A DNA stretch of 64,000 bases from Flavobacterium stagni (GTDB lineage Bacteria; Bacteroidota; Bacteroidia; Flavobacteriales; Flavobacteriaceae), in contig NZ_SBKN01000004.1 of the NCBI RefSeq assembly GCF_004122105.1, positions 62,001 to 126,000 on the forward strand, read 5' to 3'. This document shows positions 35,012 through 44,477 of this stretch, piece after piece (within the stretch, counting starts at the first letter, position 1; the number at the start of each line of letters is the position of its first letter). Below the pieces are notes generated by a model. The model saw nothing but the letters and a program-made list of their open reading frames with translations, did no database searches and was not told the DNA's origin. Position numbers and translations under genes: made by a program.

Positions 35012-36574
35012 TTATTTTGCAATGTTAACGGCGCGTGTTTCACGAATTACTGTGATTTTCACTTGACCCGGATAAGTCATTTCCGTTTGGATTTTTTGTG
35101 AAATCTCAAACGATAATTTAGCAGCCATTTCATCAGTTACTTTTTCACTCTCTACGATCACACGCAACTCACGTCCGGCTTGAATAGCATAAGCATTTTT
35201 CACACCGTGGAAACCAAATGCAATTTCTTCTAAATCTTTCAAACGTTGGATATACGAATCCAATACTTGACGACGGGCACCTGGACGTGCTCCCGAAATC
35301 GCATCACATACTTGGATAATAGGTGAAATCAAATATTTCATTTCAATCTCATCGTGGTGCGCTCCAATAGCGTTGCATACTTCTTCTTTTTCACCGTATT
35401 TTTCAGCCCATTGCATACCCAATAAAGCGTGTGGTAAATCACTTTCTGCATCCGGCACCTTACCGATATCGTGTAACAGTCCGGCACGTTTCGCTAATTT
35501 CACGTTTAATCCTAATTCGGCAGCCATGATACCACACAATTTCGCTACTTCACGCGAGTGTTGTAACAAGTTTTGGCCGTATGAAGAACGGTATTTCATA
35601 CGCCCTACAATCTTAATCAATTCAGGGTGTAATCCGTGGATTCCTAAATCAATAACCGTGCGTTTACCTACTTCAATGATTTCGTCTTCAATTTGTTTCG
35701 TTGTTTTGGCCACCACTTCTTCAATACGAGCCGGGTGAATACGACCGTCAGTTACTAATTTATGCAACGATAAACGGGCAATTTCACGACGAACAGGGTC
35801 AAAACAAGAAAGAATGATCGCTTCTGGCGTATCGTCTACAATGATTTCTACTCCAGTAGCCGCTTCTAAAGCACGGATATTGCGACCTTCACGACCGATA
35901 ATGCGTCCTTTTACATCATCCGATTCAATGTTGAAAACAGAAACGCAGTTTTCCACCGCTTCCTCTGTTCCTACACGTTGAATCGTACTGATGATTACTT
36001 TTTTCGCTTCTTGTTGCGCGGTCAATTTGGCTTCTTCAATGGTTTCTTGAATGTGCGCCATTGCGCTAGTTTTGGCTTCTGCTTTTAAGCTTTCCACCAA
36101 TTGTTCTTTCGCTTCTTCCGCTGACAAACCAGATATAACTTCCAATTGTTCCACTTGCGACTTGTGCATCTTTTCTACTTCTTGATGCTTTTTGTCCAAG
36201 ATTTCAATCTTTGTTTCGTATTCTTTGGCTTTCGATTCAAAATCATCGTTTAATTTTTTCGTCTTTGCCAATTCACTCGAAACTTGTGATTCTTTATCGC
36301 GAATACGCTTTTCCACTTCAGCCATTTTTTTGTCTTTGGCTAAAATTTCTTTCTCGTGTTCCGCTTTTAGTTCTAAAAACTTCTCTTTTGCCTGAAGCAA
36401 TTTATCTTTTTTAATGTTTTCTGCCTCTTGGTTGGCGTCTTTCAGAATCGATGCGGCTTCTTTTTTTGCATTTTTAATTAGGGTCGATACGTTGCTTTTC
36501 TCAAGCATTTTGGCAACACCAAAACCGCCGGCAAGTCCGACCACTAGGCCAATTATGATTTCTACTATACTCAT
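35012..36574 (-). CDS. rny: Ribonuclease Y
   Basis: 520 residues, usual length. Residues 1-20 are a membrane anchor, followed by a long charged coiled coil (about 25-195), a KH domain with [26 protein letters not shown], and an HD domain with [35 protein letters not shown] and GAHHDEIE metal ligands. RNase Y is a membrane-bound endonuclease that starts mRNA decay. It lies downstream of zapA and the 6S-like RNA on the same strand. Confidence 0.97.
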   Translation of the reverse strand: MSIVEIIIGLVVGLAGGFGVAKMLEKSNVSTLIKNAKKEAASILKDANQEAENIKKDKLLQAKEKFLELKAEHEKEILAKDKKMAEVEKRIRDKESQVSSELAKTKKLNDDFESKAKEYETKIEILDKKHQEVEKMHKSQVEQLEVISGLSAEEAKEQLVESLKAEAKTSAMAHIQETIEEAKLTAQQEAKKVIISTIQRVGTEEAVENCVSVFNIESDDVKGRIIGREGRNIRALEAATGVEIIVDDTPEAIILSCFDPVRREIARLSLHKLVTDGRIHPARIEEVVAKTTKQIEDEIIEVGKRTVIDLGIHGLHPELIKIVGRMKYRSSYGQNLLQHSREVAKLCGIMAAELGLNVKLAKRAGLLHDIGKVPDAESDLPHALLGMQWAEKYGEKEEVCNAIGAHHDEIEMKYLISPIIQVCDAISGARPGARRQVLDSYIQRLKDLEEIAFGFHGVKNAYAIQAGRELRVIVESEKVTDEMAAKLSFEISQKIQTEMTYPGQVKITVIRETRAVNIAK

Positions 36575-36595
36575 GGTTAATAAAAGGTTATATAT

Positions 36596-36754
36596 AAAAA
36601 AAGCCTACATTAATTGCTTGTATAAACTCGTATAGACAAGTTTTGAGCTAGCTCGCTGTTCAAGCTTCCCGTCAAGCGGGCCTGCTATAGTAGCGACGAA
36701 TTGCTCATTCTAATTTGTTAGTGTTGAGTTTACCAAAAATGAACTAATGTAGGC
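36596..36754 (-). ncRNA. ssrS: 6S-like RNA downstream of zapA
   Basis: About 159 nt read on the minus strand. A perfect 10-bp closing stem, GCCTACATTA with TAATGTAGGC (36603-36612 and 36745-36754), is followed by seven T, so the 3' end is also a terminator. Inside, GTAAACTC pairs with GAGTTTAT, GAGC with GCTC, TCGCT with AGCGA, and an apical CCCG/CGGG hairpin has a 5-nt loop. This nested rod with internal loops is the 6S architecture, and 6S genes lie next to zapA in many bacteria. 6S RNA binds RNA polymerase holoenzyme by imitating an open promoter. The placement and fold support the call; no covariance search was run. Confidence 0.72.
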
Positions 36755-36792
36755 AGTGTCTTTATTGCTTAGTTATAAGAACGTTTTCTCTA

Positions 36793-37086
36793 TTATTTGT
36801 TGAGATATTTTTCCAATGCGTTATTCAATTGTGCTAAACGATCCGCGGAATCCGTGTCCAAAACAGCTACTTCTGTTTTTTTCTGTTCCAATTGAGAAGC
36901 AAACTGTAACGCACACATCGCTAGAACATCTTGTTTGTCGCGTACGGCATAGTTTTCTTCAAACTGTTTGATCATGGCATCGATTTTTTTAGCTGCAGCA
37001 CGCAGGCTTTCCTCTTGTGTCATTTCCACAGTTAATGGATAAACACGGTCGGCAATCGATATCTTGATTTTCAGTTTATCGTTCAT
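36793..37086 (-). CDS. zapA: Cell division protein ZapA
   Basis: 97 residues. KIKISIADRVYPLTVEMTQEESLRAAAKKIDAMI is the ZapA N-terminal domain, followed by a helical tail (QDVLAMCALQFASQLEQKK). ZapA binds and bundles FtsZ filaments at mid-cell. The gene starts 2 bp after the coiled-coil gene upstream and is followed by the 6S-like RNA on the same strand. Confidence 0.93.
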   Translation of the reverse strand: MNDKLKIKISIADRVYPLTVEMTQEESLRAAAKKIDAMIKQFEENYAVRDKQDVLAMCALQFASQLEQKKTEVAVLDTDSADRLAQLNNALEKYLNK

Positions 37087-37088
37087 AT

Positions 37089-37379
37089 TTAATCAGCCAA
37101 TTGGGCAATACAATAATCGATTTCTCGTATCAGTGCATTGATCTTAAGCTTGGTATCTCGTTTATATTCGTCACTGCCCAGTAACGCGTTGGTCATTTTG
37201 AGCGCTTCAAAGTCCTTTACTATATTTTCCTTTGCGGATTTATGTTGTTGGATTTCTTCGACAGAAACCTTTAGCTGCTGCTGTAATGCCTGATTTTTAA
37301 GTTCTAAATCGTCGATCTTCGCGAACAACTTTTGAACTTTTTTTTCCAGAGCATCAATGATTTCCGTGATTTCACTCAT
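37089..37379 (-). CDS. Short coiled-coil protein in the zapA operon
   Basis: 96 residues, almost entirely heptad-patterned: LEKKVQKLFAKIDDLELKNQALQQQL, then a second helix ending LKINALIREIDYCIAQLAD. It resembles in size and shape the ZapB-type division factors that pair with ZapA, but there is no clear sequence motif to prove this. It is first in the operon, with zapA 2 bp downstream and a perfect -7 box upstream. A role as a ZapA partner in Bacteroidota division is inferred only from position and coiled-coil form. Confidence 0.75.
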   Translation of the reverse strand: MSEITEIIDALEKKVQKLFAKIDDLELKNQALQQQLKVSVEEIQQHKSAKENIVKDFEALKMTNALLGSDEYKRDTKLKINALIREIDYCIAQLAD

Positions 37380-37407
37380 AAGTGACGTGTTTCGTTACTT
37401 TATCCCA

Positions 37408-37415
37408 CAAATTTA
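37408..37415 (-). promoter_or_regulatory. -7 box for the coiled-coil/zapA operon
   Basis: TAAATTTG on the minus strand, exact consensus, predicted leader about 24 nt. Confidence 0.6.
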
Positions 37416-37548
37416 TAATTCTGACATCATTAAACCAATAAAAACCACAAAAAATAAAATTTATTTTACAACAATTGGATAAAGATTTGCCTTTCAGGAT
37501 TTTGGAAATTCTTAACAGCTTTCGTTTTTAACTCCAAATCCCTTTTGT

Positions 37549-37556
37549 TATCTTAG
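37549..37556 (+). promoter_or_regulatory. -7-like box for the M23/TonB receptor/lipoprotein operon
   Basis: TATCTTAG, two bases from consensus in the TTTG part; predicted leader about 14 nt to ATG 37574. Confidence 0.35.
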
Positions 37557-37573
37557 CCAAAATTGTGGATTGT

Positions 37574-39262
37574 ATGCGCTGGATGCTATTTTTTTGTTTT
37601 TCAACTACTTATCTTTTTAGTCAGAATTACCCTCAGGATTATTTTCAAGCGCCCTTGGATATTCCGTTGCAACTGTCAGGGAACTTCGGCGAATTACGGC
37701 CCAATCACTTTCATGCAGGGTTTGATTTTAAAACCCAACAACGGGAAGGGCTGAATGTCTATGCAGCCGCAGAAGGCTATGTGTCCCGCATTAAAATTGC
37801 TACCAATGGCTATGGGAAAGCGATTTACATTACCCATCCGAATGGATACACCACTGTTTACGGCCATTTGCAAAAAGCAGTTGGTGCCATTGAAGCTAAA
37901 ATTCAAGAATTGCAATATGCTGAAAAATCCTTTGCGGTTGAAGCCTATTTTAAACCGGGTGAATTGCCCGTAAAAAAAGGGGAACTCATCGCTATTTCAG
38001 GGAATACAGGAGGATCGGATGGGCCGCATTTGCATTTTGAATTTCGGGATTCCAAAACCGAGAAAATTATAAATCCATTGTATTTTGGCATTCCGATCAA
38101 AGATACCAAAGCGCCTACAATTGCCAATTTAATGGTGTATCCTGTGGGTGCCAATTCCGTGGCCAATGAATCCAAACGTCCCACATTGTTAAGTCTGTCC
38201 TTACAAGCCGATGGTTCGTATTTGGCGCAAAAAGTGAAAGCAACCGGAACCATAGGTTTTGCCATCAATGCCTACGATCGCGATGATGTTTCATTCAATA
38301 ATAATGGGACCTATTTTACCCAATTGTCGCACAACGGAGCGCCTACCTTCGAAGTGTTGTTTGATCAAATGCCTTTCGATGAAGCGCGCTATGTCAATGC
38401 ATTTATCGATTATGAACGGTATAAGAAGTCGCACCAACGTTTTCAGAAACTCTTTTACAATTATCCCTATCCGTGGTCCAATTTGCGCAATGTGAGGGAG
38501 GGCGGACTCATCAATGTTTCTCCCAATTTTGTGTCGATAGAAAGGATTGAGGTGTCCGATTTTAATGGAAATAAAGTACGAGTTGACATCCCCGTAGAAT
38601 ATTCCAATATGCCGGCAAAAATCGAGGAGGGTGGAATCAAAACGCCCTATTTTATCAAATGCAAAACCGATGCTTTGTTTGAAAAAGAAAACGCGACCGT
38701 CTATTTTCAGGCCCAAACGTTTTACGATGATTTTTATTTGCAGTTTGAGGTGAAAAATGGGGAAGTACAAGTGCATCAAGATATTGTTCCCGCTCATAAT
38801 TCGTTTACGGTGACGATTCGCGACGAATCCGTTCCAGTTGCTTTGCGCTCAAAAACCTACATCGCCTCCGTAAATGGAGCAAAATTAGGATACAATACAA
38901 CAAATGTGGAAGGTGCCACGTTTAGTATTCGCACCCGAACTTTAGGAAAGTTTAAATTGGCCCAAGATGTTTTACCGCCCAAAATTGTTTGGTACAAACA
39001 ACCTAAAAATAAAGATTGGACCACATCCAAAAGCCTGAATTTAACAATTTCGGATGATCAAACGGGTGTGGCCAAAGTAAACGGCTACATCAATAATCAA
39101 TGGGTGTTGTTTGAATACGAACCTAAACTAAAACGAATCACTCATGTGTTCGACGACCGATTTTTAAATGATGGTGCCAATAATTTGAAAATTGAAGTGG
39201 TCGACCATGTCGGAAATTCGACTATATTTGAATCAACATTTAACCGAACCAAGAAAAAATAA
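37574..39262 (+). CDS. M23 family metallopeptidase, exported
   Basis: 562 residues from ATG at 37574; a GTG three codons upstream is the alternative. A signal peptide (LFFCFSTTYLFSQ) is followed directly by a LytM/M23 domain: zinc ligands in HAGFD (47-51) and HLH (152-154, GPHLHFEFRD). The remaining 380 residues are beta-rich domains without a recognised name (NLTISDDQTGVAKVNGYINNQW resembles an Ig-like fold). It is probably a periplasmic or surface-bound murein endopeptidase. The stop is 5 bp before the TonB receptor start, so the two are coupled. Confidence 0.9.
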   Translation: MRWMLFFCFSTTYLFSQNYPQDYFQAPLDIPLQLSGNFGELRPNHFHAGFDFKTQQREGLNVYAAAEGYVSRIKIATNGYGKAIYITHPNGYTTVYGHLQKAVGAIEAKIQELQYAEKSFAVEAYFKPGELPVKKGELIAISGNTGGSDGPHLHFEFRDSKTEKIINPLYFGIPIKDTKAPTIANLMVYPVGANSVANESKRPTLLSLSLQADGSYLAQKVKATGTIGFAINAYDRDDVSFNNNGTYFTQLSHNGAPTFEVLFDQMPFDEARYVNAFIDYERYKKSHQRFQKLFYNYPYPWSNLRNVREGGLINVSPNFVSIERIEVSDFNGNKVRVDIPVEYSNMPAKIEEGGIKTPYFIKCKTDALFEKENATVYFQAQTFYDDFYLQFEVKNGEVQVHQDIVPAHNSFTVTIRDESVPVALRSKTYIASVNGAKLGYNTTNVEGATFSIRTRTLGKFKLAQDVLPPKIVWYKQPKNKDWTTSKSLNLTISDDQTGVAKVNGYINNQWVLFEYEPKLKRITHVFDDRFLNDGANNLKIEVVDHVGNSTIFESTFNRTKKK

Positions 39263-39267
39263 CGATT

Positions 39268-41727
39268 TTGTCAATTCATAAATTACTTTATTCGCTGTTG
39301 TTTACATTCGTAGCTACAGTAACTTTCGCACAAACCGGGAAAATAACGGGTGTGGTTTTGGATGAAAATAACAAACCGATTGAAGGTGTCAACGTTTCGA
39401 CACTTTCCACATCAGTGACCACCGATGCTTATGGATTTTATGTCATCGAAGTTCCCGCCCAACAAAAAGTCACCGTCAATTTTAAGCACGTCGCTTTTAA
39501 AATGGTTACCCAAAATTTTGAAGTACAATCCCAAGAAGTGTTGGAATTTAATCCGGTGATGGATAGTGAATACGAGCAATTGGGACAAGTCGTAATTAGT
39601 GGTGTTCGACCTAGAGCAACCGGTGTGATTACCGTTACCCCTGAAGTAGTTCGCAAAATTCCGGGATTGAATGGTGGGGTTGAAAATATTTTAAAAATTT
39701 TGGGTGCCAATGGAAACAGCGACATGAGTACGCAGTATTCGGTTCGTGGTGGAAATTACGATGAAAACTTGGTCTATGTGAACGAAGTCGAAATCTACCG
39801 CCCATTTTTGATTCGTTCGGGCCAACAAGAAGGATTGAGCTTTGTCAATAGTGATTTGATTCAGAAAATTGACTTTTATGCCGGTGGTTTTGAAGCCAAA
39901 TACGGGGATAAAATGTCGTCTGTATTGGATATTACCTACGAAAAGCCCAAGGAGTTTGGGGCCAGTCTCGATGCCAGTTTTTTAGGAGGAGCACTGTCTG
40001 CTAAAGGGATTTCAAAAGATAAAAAATGGAGTGCCATTGGTGGTATTCGCTACCGCGATAATTCTTTATTGGTGAATAGTCAGGAGACACAAACCAATTA
40101 CCGTCCACGGTATATGGACGGACAGTTGAATGTGAATTTCATGCCTTCGGAAAAATGGAACCATAGTTTATTAGGAAATGTATCCTTGAACCGGTACAAC
40201 TACCAACCGTTGACACGACAAACCAATTTTGGAACCTTGGACGAACCCATTGCGTTGCAAATTTTTTACGAAGGACAAGAAGACGACCGTTATCAAACCT
40301 TATTTGGAGCTTACAAAACGACTTTCAAACCGAATGATAATAACAATTACCGTTTTATCGCTTCGGCTTACCATACGCAAGAACAAGAATATTTTGACAT
40401 TGATGCATCTTATTTCTTAGGCGAAGTAGATGCCAATATCGGTTCGGAAACGTTTGGTAATGTTACGTTCAATCGGGCGATTGGATCCCAATTGAATCAC
40501 GCACGCAACAACTTGGATGCATTGATTTTCAATGCTGAAATCAAAGGGTCCAACAACCAAACCGGAAAACATCGCTTTGATTGGGGTGTAAAATATACCC
40601 ATGAAAATATTCGCGACCGTATTGTTGAATGGGAAGTGATTGATTCTGCTGGATTTTCTTTGAATCCGCCGGTGATTGATATTCCTGTGGACCAACCGTA
40701 TCAGCCGTATATCGGACCTTTAGTGCCGTATCAAAATGTGCGTGCTACTAATTTTGTTGATATTAATCGTTTTTCAGGATATGCACAATGGAATACGCGA
40801 ACCCGTTTACGTCGTGGGACATTGATTGCTACAGCGGGTGTACGTGCCCACAATTGGACGGTTTCGGGACAAAATATAGCCTCCAAATCGCAAACTGTGT
40901 TTAGTCCGCGCGTACAATTGGCATATAAGGTTGATGGAAAAGATCTTTTGTACCGTTTTTCAACCGGATTCTATTACCAACCGCCGTTTTACCGTGAATT
41001 ACGGGATCAATTTGGGGTCGTGAATCCCAATGTAAAAGCTCAGCAATCGTTTCATGTGGTTTTGGGCAATGAATACGGATTTAAAATGTGGGAGCGTCCC
41101 TTCCGTTTGGTAAGTGAGTTGTATTACAAAGACATGCAAGATGTCAATACCTATACCTTGGAAAATGTGCGTATTCGTTACCGTGCCAACAATGATGCGG
41201 TGGCCTATGCTTACGGATTGGATGTGCGTTTGAATGGAGAATTTGTAAAAGGAACGGAATCGTGGTTTACTTTCGGGTATATGAAAACGGAAGAAAACCA
41301 AAACAACCGTGGTTATATTGCGCGACCTACAGACCAACGTTTAAAATTTGGGATTTTGTTCCAGGATTATATGCCCAATATTCCAAATCTGAAATTGTAC
41401 ATGAATATTGTGTACAATACCGGTTTACCGGGCGGTTCACCTTCGTATGCAGATGCGTATACGTACCAAAGTCGCCTGCGCGATTACCGCCGTGCTGATG
41501 TTGGGTTTTTCTATGTGTTTACGGAGAAAAACGCACAGCGTCCGAACGGACATTGGTTGAAGAAATTCAAGGATCTCTCGTTGGGATTTGAGATTTACAA
41601 TATGTTCAATAATCAGAATGCCATTACAAATACATGGGTGCGCGATGCGTATACCAAAAATCAATACGGCATTCCCAATTATATGACAACACGAGTGTTT
41701 AATTTGCGTTTAACCGCGCGTTTATAA
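39268..41727 (+). CDS. TonB-dependent receptor with carboxypeptidase-like N-terminus (TTG start)
   Basis: 819 residues. The start is TTG at 39268; there is no ATG that would keep the signal peptide (LLYSLLFTFVATVTFAQ). Residues about 22-105 are a carboxypeptidase-regulatory-like domain (GKITGVVLDENNKPIEGVNVS). A TonB plug follows (residues about 115-230, GNSDMSTQYSVRGGNYDENLVYVNEVEIYRP), then the barrel, ending RVFNLRLTARL. There is no SusD partner, so it is not a typical polysaccharide locus. It imports an unknown substrate across the outer membrane using TonB energy. The M23 peptidase and a lipoprotein flank it in one operon. Confidence 0.92.
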   Translation: MSIHKLLYSLLFTFVATVTFAQTGKITGVVLDENNKPIEGVNVSTLSTSVTTDAYGFYVIEVPAQQKVTVNFKHVAFKMVTQNFEVQSQEVLEFNPVMDSEYEQLGQVVISGVRPRATGVITVTPEVVRKIPGLNGGVENILKILGANGNSDMSTQYSVRGGNYDENLVYVNEVEIYRPFLIRSGQQEGLSFVNSDLIQKIDFYAGGFEAKYGDKMSSVLDITYEKPKEFGASLDASFLGGALSAKGISKDKKWSAIGGIRYRDNSLLVNSQETQTNYRPRYMDGQLNVNFMPSEKWNHSLLGNVSLNRYNYQPLTRQTNFGTLDEPIALQIFYEGQEDDRYQTLFGAYKTTFKPNDNNNYRFIASAYHTQEQEYFDIDASYFLGEVDANIGSETFGNVTFNRAIGSQLNHARNNLDALIFNAEIKGSNNQTGKHRFDWGVKYTHENIRDRIVEWEVIDSAGFSLNPPVIDIPVDQPYQPYIGPLVPYQNVRATNFVDINRFSGYAQWNTRTRLRRGTLIATAGVRAHNWTVSGQNIASKSQTVFSPRVQLAYKVDGKDLLYRFSTGFYYQPPFYRELRDQFGVVNPNVKAQQSFHVVLGNEYGFKMWERPFRLVSELYYKDMQDVNTYTLENVRIRYRANNDAVAYAYGLDVRLNGEFVKGTESWFTFGYMKTEENQNNRGYIARPTDQRLKFGILFQDYMPNIPNLKLYMNIVYNTGLPGGSPSYADAYTYQSRLRDYRRADVGFFYVFTEKNAQRPNGHWLKKFKDLSLGFEIYNMFNNQNAITNTWVRDAYTKNQYGIPNYMTTRVFNLRLTARL

Positions 41728-41734
41728 CAGACCT

Positions 41735-42454
41735 ATGAAAAAGTTGGGAGGAATTGCACTTGGAATACTTACGGTATTGGTTGTGGGTTGTAAGAATGAC
41801 CAACCGCTACCCAAAGTAATTTATGATAAAAAAGACCAGGCCGCTAAAGCTGAAAAAAAAGAAAGTGATACACTGACTTTGGTCGACTTACCCATACAGT
41901 TTGATGGTACACAAGTTTTGCTGTTTCCTGTTGGGAAGGTGGCGATGTATGAAGACAAAGGGTTGAAAGAAACTACGTATTCCGAAATTCCGAGTCATAC
42001 TGTTTCCAATACCAGCGAATTTGAGATTGCCGGAACGATGACTAATTTGAAATTTCAAGTGAAAGATACCGACAGTTTGCGGGTTCTTACGGATAAAAAG
42101 GTATTGATCAGTCGGGTGAGTTATTTATCGGCATTGGCAGCCAGTATCAAGAAGCAATTGTTGGTCTATGAAATGGAAGATGCCGACACGAATCAAGACG
42201 GCGCAATTAACGAAAGTGATATTCATGGGTTGTACATTAGTGTGTTAGACGGCACAGGATTTCAAAAGATTTCCCCCGATTTGCAAGAAGTGATTGGATG
42301 GAACGTGATTCATCAACGCGGGCGATTGTATTTTCGAACCTTAGAAGATGCGAATAAAAATGGCGCCTTTGACAAATCCGATATTGTGCATTATTTTTAT
42401 GTGGATTGTAAAGTCAATCCATTGCAAGTACACGAATATTTTCCGCTTAAATAG
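41735..42454 (+). CDS. Lipoprotein with Asp-rich calcium-binding-like loops
   Basis: 239 residues. A lipobox (LTVLVVGC) gives Cys19 as the lipidated residue. Two loops resemble EF-hand or dockerin calcium sites: DADTNQDGAINESD and DANKNGAFDKSD. The middle part (IAGTMTNLKFQVKDTDSLRVLTDKKVLI) is beta-rich. No family is recognised. It begins 8 bp after the TonB receptor stop and so is the third gene of that operon; a role with the receptor or the M23 enzyme is likely from position only. Confidence 0.8.
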   Translation: MKKLGGIALGILTVLVVGCKNDQPLPKVIYDKKDQAAKAEKKESDTLTLVDLPIQFDGTQVLLFPVGKVAMYEDKGLKETTYSEIPSHTVSNTSEFEIAGTMTNLKFQVKDTDSLRVLTDKKVLISRVSYLSALAASIKKQLLVYEMEDADTNQDGAINESDIHGLYISVLDGTGFQKISPDLQEVIGWNVIHQRGRLYFRTLEDANKNGAFDKSDIVHYFYVDCKVNPLQVHEYFPLK

Positions 42455-42488
42455 CGGAATTTTTTTTGAAATAAGGTAGGTGATTTTC

Positions 42489-42555
42489 AGCCCCGGGCGC
42501 AACGGCATCCTTTATGGAGCGCAGCGGAGTAAAGATACAGTGGAGCACGGGAAGG
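42489..42555 (+). repeat. Dispersed structured repeat R2, copy 2
   Basis: AGCCCCG, GGCATCC and CGGGAAGG are shared with copy 1. The inner stem differs: CTTT (42510-42513) pairs with AAAG (42531-42534) where copy 1 has CCC/GGG. It again lies between two converging genes. Confidence 0.7.
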
Positions 42556-42586
42556 TACGTTTTCAATACCCATTCGTGTGCTGCCA

Positions 42587-42619
42587 AAAAAAAAAGACCT
42601 TCCGAAGAACGTCTTTTTT
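42587..42619 (-). terminator. Terminator of the ABC exporter operon
   Basis: AAAAAAGAC-C-TTC / GAA-C-GTCTTTTTT with a CGAA loop and one C-C mismatch, just past the ABC gene stop; it is A/T-flanked on both sides and could also serve the lipoprotein operon. Confidence 0.75.
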
Positions 42620-42623
42620 TTAT

Positions 42624-44477
42624 TTAGGCTTGTTCAAAACTTTGAAGGGATACCAGTTTGGAGTAAGTCCCGTCCAGCGCTAGGAGTTCGGCGTGTGTAC
42701 CTTGTTCGACAATCTGACCTTTGTGCATCACTACGATCAAGTCGGCGTTTTGAATGGTCGATAGGCGGTGGGCAATCACAACTGAGGTTCTGTTTTGCAT
42801 CATGTTTTCTAATGCCACTTGTACTAATTTTTCACTTTCAGTATCGAGTGCTGAAGTGGCTTCATCGAGAATCATGATCGGCGGATTCTTTAATACCGCT
42901 CGGGCAATAGAAAGGCGTTGTTTTTGTCCGCCCGAGAGTTTACCTCCCGCGTCACCAATGCCGGTTTCAATGCCTTCGGGCAACTCTTTTACAAACTCAT
43001 ACGCGTTGGCCACTTTGAGTGCGTTGATGATTTCTTCGTCGGTGGCATCGGGCTTCCCGATTAATAAGTTGTTTTTGATGGTATCGTTGAAAAGAATGGA
43101 TTCTTGGGTAACCAAACCAATGTTTTTGCGGAGCGAATGCATGGTGATGTGGTGCAATTCGTGGCCGTCGATGGCGATGTATCCATCGTTGATGTCGTAG
43201 AAACGCGTTAATAAATTGGCGATCGTACTTTTACCTGAACCCGATTGGCCCACCAAAGCGATGGTTTTTCCTTTTGGGATGGTAAGGGAAAAGTTTTTCA
43301 AGACCAATTCGTCGGTATAGCCAAAGTTGACATTTTTCAGGGTAATGTTCTCTTTGAATTCGCCCATCTCCTTGGCATCAGCTGGGTCAGTGATGGAATT
43401 TTCAACGGCCAAGATTTCAAAAACCCGTTCGGCCGCAGCCAAACCGCTTTTTACCGAATAAGAAGCTTTCGAAATTCCTTTGGCGGGTGTTAAAATGTTG
43501 TAAGCTAATCCCATATACGCAAGGAATTTCGCTGCATCCAATAGCGGTTTTCCGTCCAAACCACGATCCACCAAGACCATGTTACCACCGAACCATAACA
43601 AGACGGCAATTACAATGATTCCGAGGAATTCACTCATGGGCGATGCCAAATTGTTTTTGCGGCCAATACTGTTGGAAAGTTTTAAAATGTTTTCTACGGT
43701 ACCCGTGAATTTTTTTGAAAAAGTATTTTCGGCATTGTAGCCTTTAACGACTTTCATTCCGGTAAGGGTTTCTTCCACGATTGAGATCAAATAGCCACCT
43801 TCACTTTGTACTTTGACTGATTTTGTTTTCAATGTTTTTCCGATTCGCGAAATAATAAATCCCGAAATGGGAATGAAAACAAAAACAAACAAGGTTAATT
43901 TAAAGCTGATGGCAATCATCGCACAAATCGTAAAAAGAATGGTCATGGGTTCTTTTACGATTAATTCGAGAATATTAAAAAACGAATTTTGTACTTCATT
44001 GATGTCGCCTAACATGCGTGCCATCACATCGCCTTTGCGTTTTTCAGAGTAATAGGAAATGGGCAAGGAAATAATTTTGGCATATACTTCATTACGAATG
44101 TCTCGTAATACACTGTTTTTAATCACCGTTAAATGATTGCTCGCTAGGTAATTGAATAGGTTTTTCAGTAAGAATGTAGAAATAACCAAACAAACAACCA
44201 ATAAAAGTGCATACTGAGCCCCGTTGGTTTCTGTGAGTCGCGTGATATAGAAATACAGCGATTGCTTTCCGTAATTCATGATATCCCAAATGCCTTTGTA
44301 AACGGGTTTTTCAGTTATACGTTCTGCTTGATCAAACAAAACCTGAAGCATTGGAATCAATGAAATAAAGGACAGCGTACTGAACAACGCGTAAAAGATA
44401 TTGAATACGATATTCCAAACTACATGATGTTTGTAGTTTTTCATATACGGAAGTATTCGTTTTAAATTTGGATCCAT
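42624..44477 (-). CDS. MsbA-like ABC exporter (membrane and ATPase in one chain)
   Basis: 617 residues. The N-terminal half has six membrane helices (the first around residues 20-45), and the C-terminal half is the ATPase: Walker A GQSGSGKS near 408, signature LSGGQKQR near 516, Walker B IMILDEATSALD near 535, and the His switch AHRLST. This is a homodimeric type IV exporter of the MsbA/lipid-A-flippase group, probably moving a lipid or lipid-linked substrate across the inner membrane. It follows a phosphosugar mutase and a polyprenyl-type glycosyltransferase in the same unit, which suits envelope glycolipid export. Confidence 0.92.
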   Translation of the reverse strand: MDPNLKRILPYMKNYKHHVVWNIVFNIFYALFSTLSFISLIPMLQVLFDQAERITEKPVYKGIWDIMNYGKQSLYFYITRLTETNGAQYALLLVVCLVISTFLLKNLFNYLASNHLTVIKNSVLRDIRNEVYAKIISLPISYYSEKRKGDVMARMLGDINEVQNSFFNILELIVKEPMTILFTICAMIAISFKLTLFVFVFIPISGFIISRIGKTLKTKSVKVQSEGGYLISIVEETLTGMKVVKGYNAENTFSKKFTGTVENILKLSNSIGRKNNLASPMSEFLGIIVIAVLLWFGGNMVLVDRGLDGKPLLDAAKFLAYMGLAYNILTPAKGISKASYSVKSGLAAAERVFEILAVENSITDPADAKEMGEFKENITLKNVNFGYTDELVLKNFSLTIPKGKTIALVGQSGSGKSTIANLLTRFYDINDGYIAIDGHELHHITMHSLRKNIGLVTQESILFNDTIKNNLLIGKPDATDEEIINALKVANAYEFVKELPEGIETGIGDAGGKLSGGQKQRLSIARAVLKNPPIMILDEATSALDTESEKLVQVALENMMQNRTSVVIAHRLSTIQNADLIVVMHKGQIVEQGTHAELLALDGTYSKLVSLQSFEQA

